From: Bacillota bacterium
GTDB lineage: Bacteria; Bacillota; Dehalobacteriia; UBA4068
Direction: 5' to 3'
DNA length: 7,640 bases
Assembly (NCBI GenBank): GCA_030528765.1
Contig: JAUMYD010000086.1
Span: 1 to 7,640 of the forward strand
A program made the position numbers and the translations under genes. The notes under the pieces were generated by a model. That model was given only the letters and a program-made list of their open reading frames with translations, was not told where the DNA came from and ran no database searches. Positions 7,055-7,640 of the stretch are shown piece by piece (the stretch's first letter is position 1; the number at the start of each line of letters is the position of its first letter).

Positions 7055-7087
7055 AAAAAGTGCCGCCTTATGCAGGCGGCAGCTTTT
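7055..7087 (-). terminator. Leaky terminator or attenuator between scfA and scfB
   Basis: On the minus strand an 8-bp GC-rich perfect stem (7061-7068 with 7074-7081, five-base loop) is extended by A/T pairs across a one-base bulge and followed by five T's (7059-7055). It begins 13 bases after the scfA stop codon. Because scfB has no promoter I can see in the short remaining gap, read-through is expected; the hairpin probably yields much scfA message and little scfB message, or protects the 3' end of processed scfA RNA. Confidence 0.65.
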
Positions 7088-7099
7088 GTTTGCGTTCGC

Positions 7100-7246
7100 T
7101 TATTTATTCTCGTTTTCGCATTTCTGATTGGCAACACCGCAGCTGGTTTTGCAAGCAGACTGGCAGGAGGTTTGGCATTCGCCACAGCCGCCCTTTTTCG
7201 CGCTTTCGCAGAGATTGCGGGTATCCAGAGTTTTAATTCTTTCCAT
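7100..7246 (-). CDS. scfA: SCIFF ranthipeptide precursor (six cysteines in forty-five)
   Basis: A 48-residue peptide that is easy to miss by length but unmistakable by motif: IKTL near the N-terminus (4-7), then the core CGECQTSCQSACKTSC (21-36) and a last cysteine at 43 in NQKCEN. These six cysteines (21, 24, 28, 32, 36, 43) define the SCIFF family. The modified product is a ranthipeptide with thioether crosslinks installed by the adjacent maturase ScfB. Two oddities: an additional cysteine at 13 in the leader, and Gly37 directly after C36 where I recall the family having Thr. I chose the second of two nearby ATGs (7246) because GGAG at 7255-7258 is eight bases from it but only two from the ATG at 7252. 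It is the first gene of its operon, with its own promoter, a 5'-UTR hairpin upstream and an attenuator-like hairpin downstream. No export or protease gene is in view. Confidence 0.96.
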   Translation of the reverse strand: MERIKTLDTRNLCESAKKGGCGECQTSCQSACKTSCGVANQKCENENK

Positions 7247-7254
7247 TGTCATAT

Positions 7255-7258
7255 CTCC
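7255..7258 (-). promoter_or_regulatory. Ribosome binding site deciding the scfA start
   Basis: GGAG on the minus strand is eight bases from the ATG at 7246 and only two from the in-frame ATG at 7252, favouring the 48-residue over the 50-residue product. The shorter form also agrees with the usual SCIFF opening of a few residues before IKT. Confidence 0.65.
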
Positions 7259-7280
7259 ATTCCCGATAATTTGTGGTCAT

Positions 7281-7313
7281 TTACGGCTGCAGAAAAGCAG
7301 GGGCAGACCGTAA
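7281..7313 (-). promoter_or_regulatory. Stem-loop in the scfA 5' untranslated region
   Basis: A 6-bp stem (TTACGG/CCGTAA, 7281-7286 with 7308-7313) continues across a one-base bulge (7307) into a 4-bp stem (7287-7290 with 7303-7306), with a 12-base loop. It sits in the middle of a leader of roughly 77 bases between the predicted start point and the scfA ATG, well before the Shine-Dalgarno sequence. It might stabilise a highly expressed short message; I do not match it to a known riboswitch. Confidence 0.45.
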
Positions 7314-7329
7314 CTTTATATCGCTGAAT

Positions 7330-7358
7330 ATTTTATCATAGGATCAGGGCAAAGTCAA
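7330..7358 (-). promoter_or_regulatory. Promoter of the scfA-scfB-decarboxylase operon
   Basis: On the minus strand TTGACT (7358-7353) and TAAAAT (7335-7330) are separated by exactly 17 bases, with a TG one base before the -10 (extended -10). This is a strong vegetative promoter pattern. The predicted start point is about 7323. It lies in the roughly 200-base gap between the upstream gene's stop (7446) and scfA, and is the only convincing promoter I see for the three-gene operon. Confidence 0.78.
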
Positions 7359-7445
7359 GGTATTCCCCTGTGACATGGCCGGACAGAAAGCTGCCCGCAC
7401 AGTCTCCTCTGCAAAAACAGCTTCCCCGGAAAAGAGGCTTTGACT

Positions 7446-7640
7446 TCAGCGCAAAAGATAAAACTTCCCGATCAGGGAATCAATGGTCTCTTCCTCCTGA
7501 GCAGTAAACATAAGATTGGCAATATAGCCAGGGCATTTCATAGAGACTGCCTCCTGGAAAAGCAGTATGTCATTCACCCTCATGCTGGTACGAAGGCTGG
7601 GAAAGCTTTCTCCACCCAAATTCACGCTGCCGATCTCATA
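7446..7640 (-). CDS. C-terminal fragment of an unrecognised protein (cut by the window edge)
   Basis: A minus-strand frame is open from the right edge to a TGA at 7446-7448, giving the last 64 residues of a protein that starts outside the window. The segment reads as globular and plausible coding sequence: RTSMRVNDILLF (17-28), MKCPGYIANLMF (34-45), an acidic helix (AQEEETIDSLIG) and a short hydrophobic end (FYLLR). I do not recognise the family. The stop is about 90 bases upstream of the scfA promoter, and no clean intrinsic terminator follows it, so some read-through into the scf operon is possible. Confidence 0.6.
   Translation of the reverse strand, partial: YEIGSVNLGGESFPSLRTSMRVNDILLFQEAVSMKCPGYIANLMFTAQEEETIDSLIGKFYLLR

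Noticed and set aside
6955..7185. A 76-codon - strand frame overlapping scfA and the scfB start
   Set aside because: It is out of frame with scfA and scfB, crosses the terminator-like hairpin, and its product is a basic, featureless sequence.
7004..7327. A 107-codon + strand frame opposite scfA with a hydrophobic middle
   Set aside because: The apparent membrane segment is the antisense of the scfA core; the frame has no good RBS, and scfA has a matching promoter, RBS and partner gene.
7360..7445. Possible terminator after the right-edge gene (AAGCTG/CAGCTT and CCTCT/AGAGG pairings)
   Set aside because: The stems are short with long loops and no T-run follows, so they do not make a convincing intrinsic terminator.
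1..7640. CRISPR arrays, tRNA or rRNA genes, insertion sequences, attachment sites
   Set aside because: I saw no regularly spaced direct repeats, no cloverleaf-like or rRNA-like sequence, no transposase and no terminal inverted repeats.

Overview
The window looks like a chromosomal piece of a member of class Clostridia, probably a gut-type Oscillospiraceae/Ruminococcaceae relative. The reasons are a SCIFF (six-cysteines-in-forty-five) peptide with its radical SAM maturase, which is close to a signature of Clostridia, a surface protein with clostridial-style cadherin-like and copper-amine-oxidase-N-like domains, and a moderately high GC content. This placement is an inference; no rRNA or other taxonomic marker is present.

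Left part, + strand: the 3' portion of a large, very acidic surface or secreted protein (1-1952) made of cadherin-like beta-sandwich repeats and a C-terminal stalk domain, closed by a strong terminator (1992-2028). Next comes sfsA (2084-2764), preceded by an almost ideal promoter whose predicted start point falls on the ATG, so its mRNA may be leaderless. After 80 bases follows thpR (2845-3348, RNA 2',3'-cyclic phosphodiesterase), whose end overlaps the start of an uncharacterised gene (3342-4160) that looks like a PD-(D/E)XK-type nuclease domain joined to a winged helix. All three deal, or appear to deal, with nucleic acids. A hairpin terminator overlapping the last gene's stop codon (4147-4181) closes this block and probably also serves the opposing operon.

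Right part, - strand, reading right to left: the 3' end of an unrecognised gene (7446-7640); a good promoter (7330-7358); a 5'-UTR hairpin; the 48-residue SCIFF precursor scfA (7100-7246); a hairpin with a short U-tract that probably lowers read-through; the maturase scfB (5598-6986) with RRE-like N-terminus, radical SAM core and seven-cysteine SPASM domain; and a PLP-dependent Orn/Lys/Arg decarboxylase-family protein (4267-5598) that starts inside the scfB stop codon.

The centre of interest is this scfA-scfB-decarboxylase operon, a ranthipeptide (thioether-bridged peptide) locus with a coupled PLP enzyme. The precursor has an extra cysteine in its leader and a glycine where I recall the family having the threonine that accepts a thioether bond. 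No gene-free stretch exceeds 300 bases.
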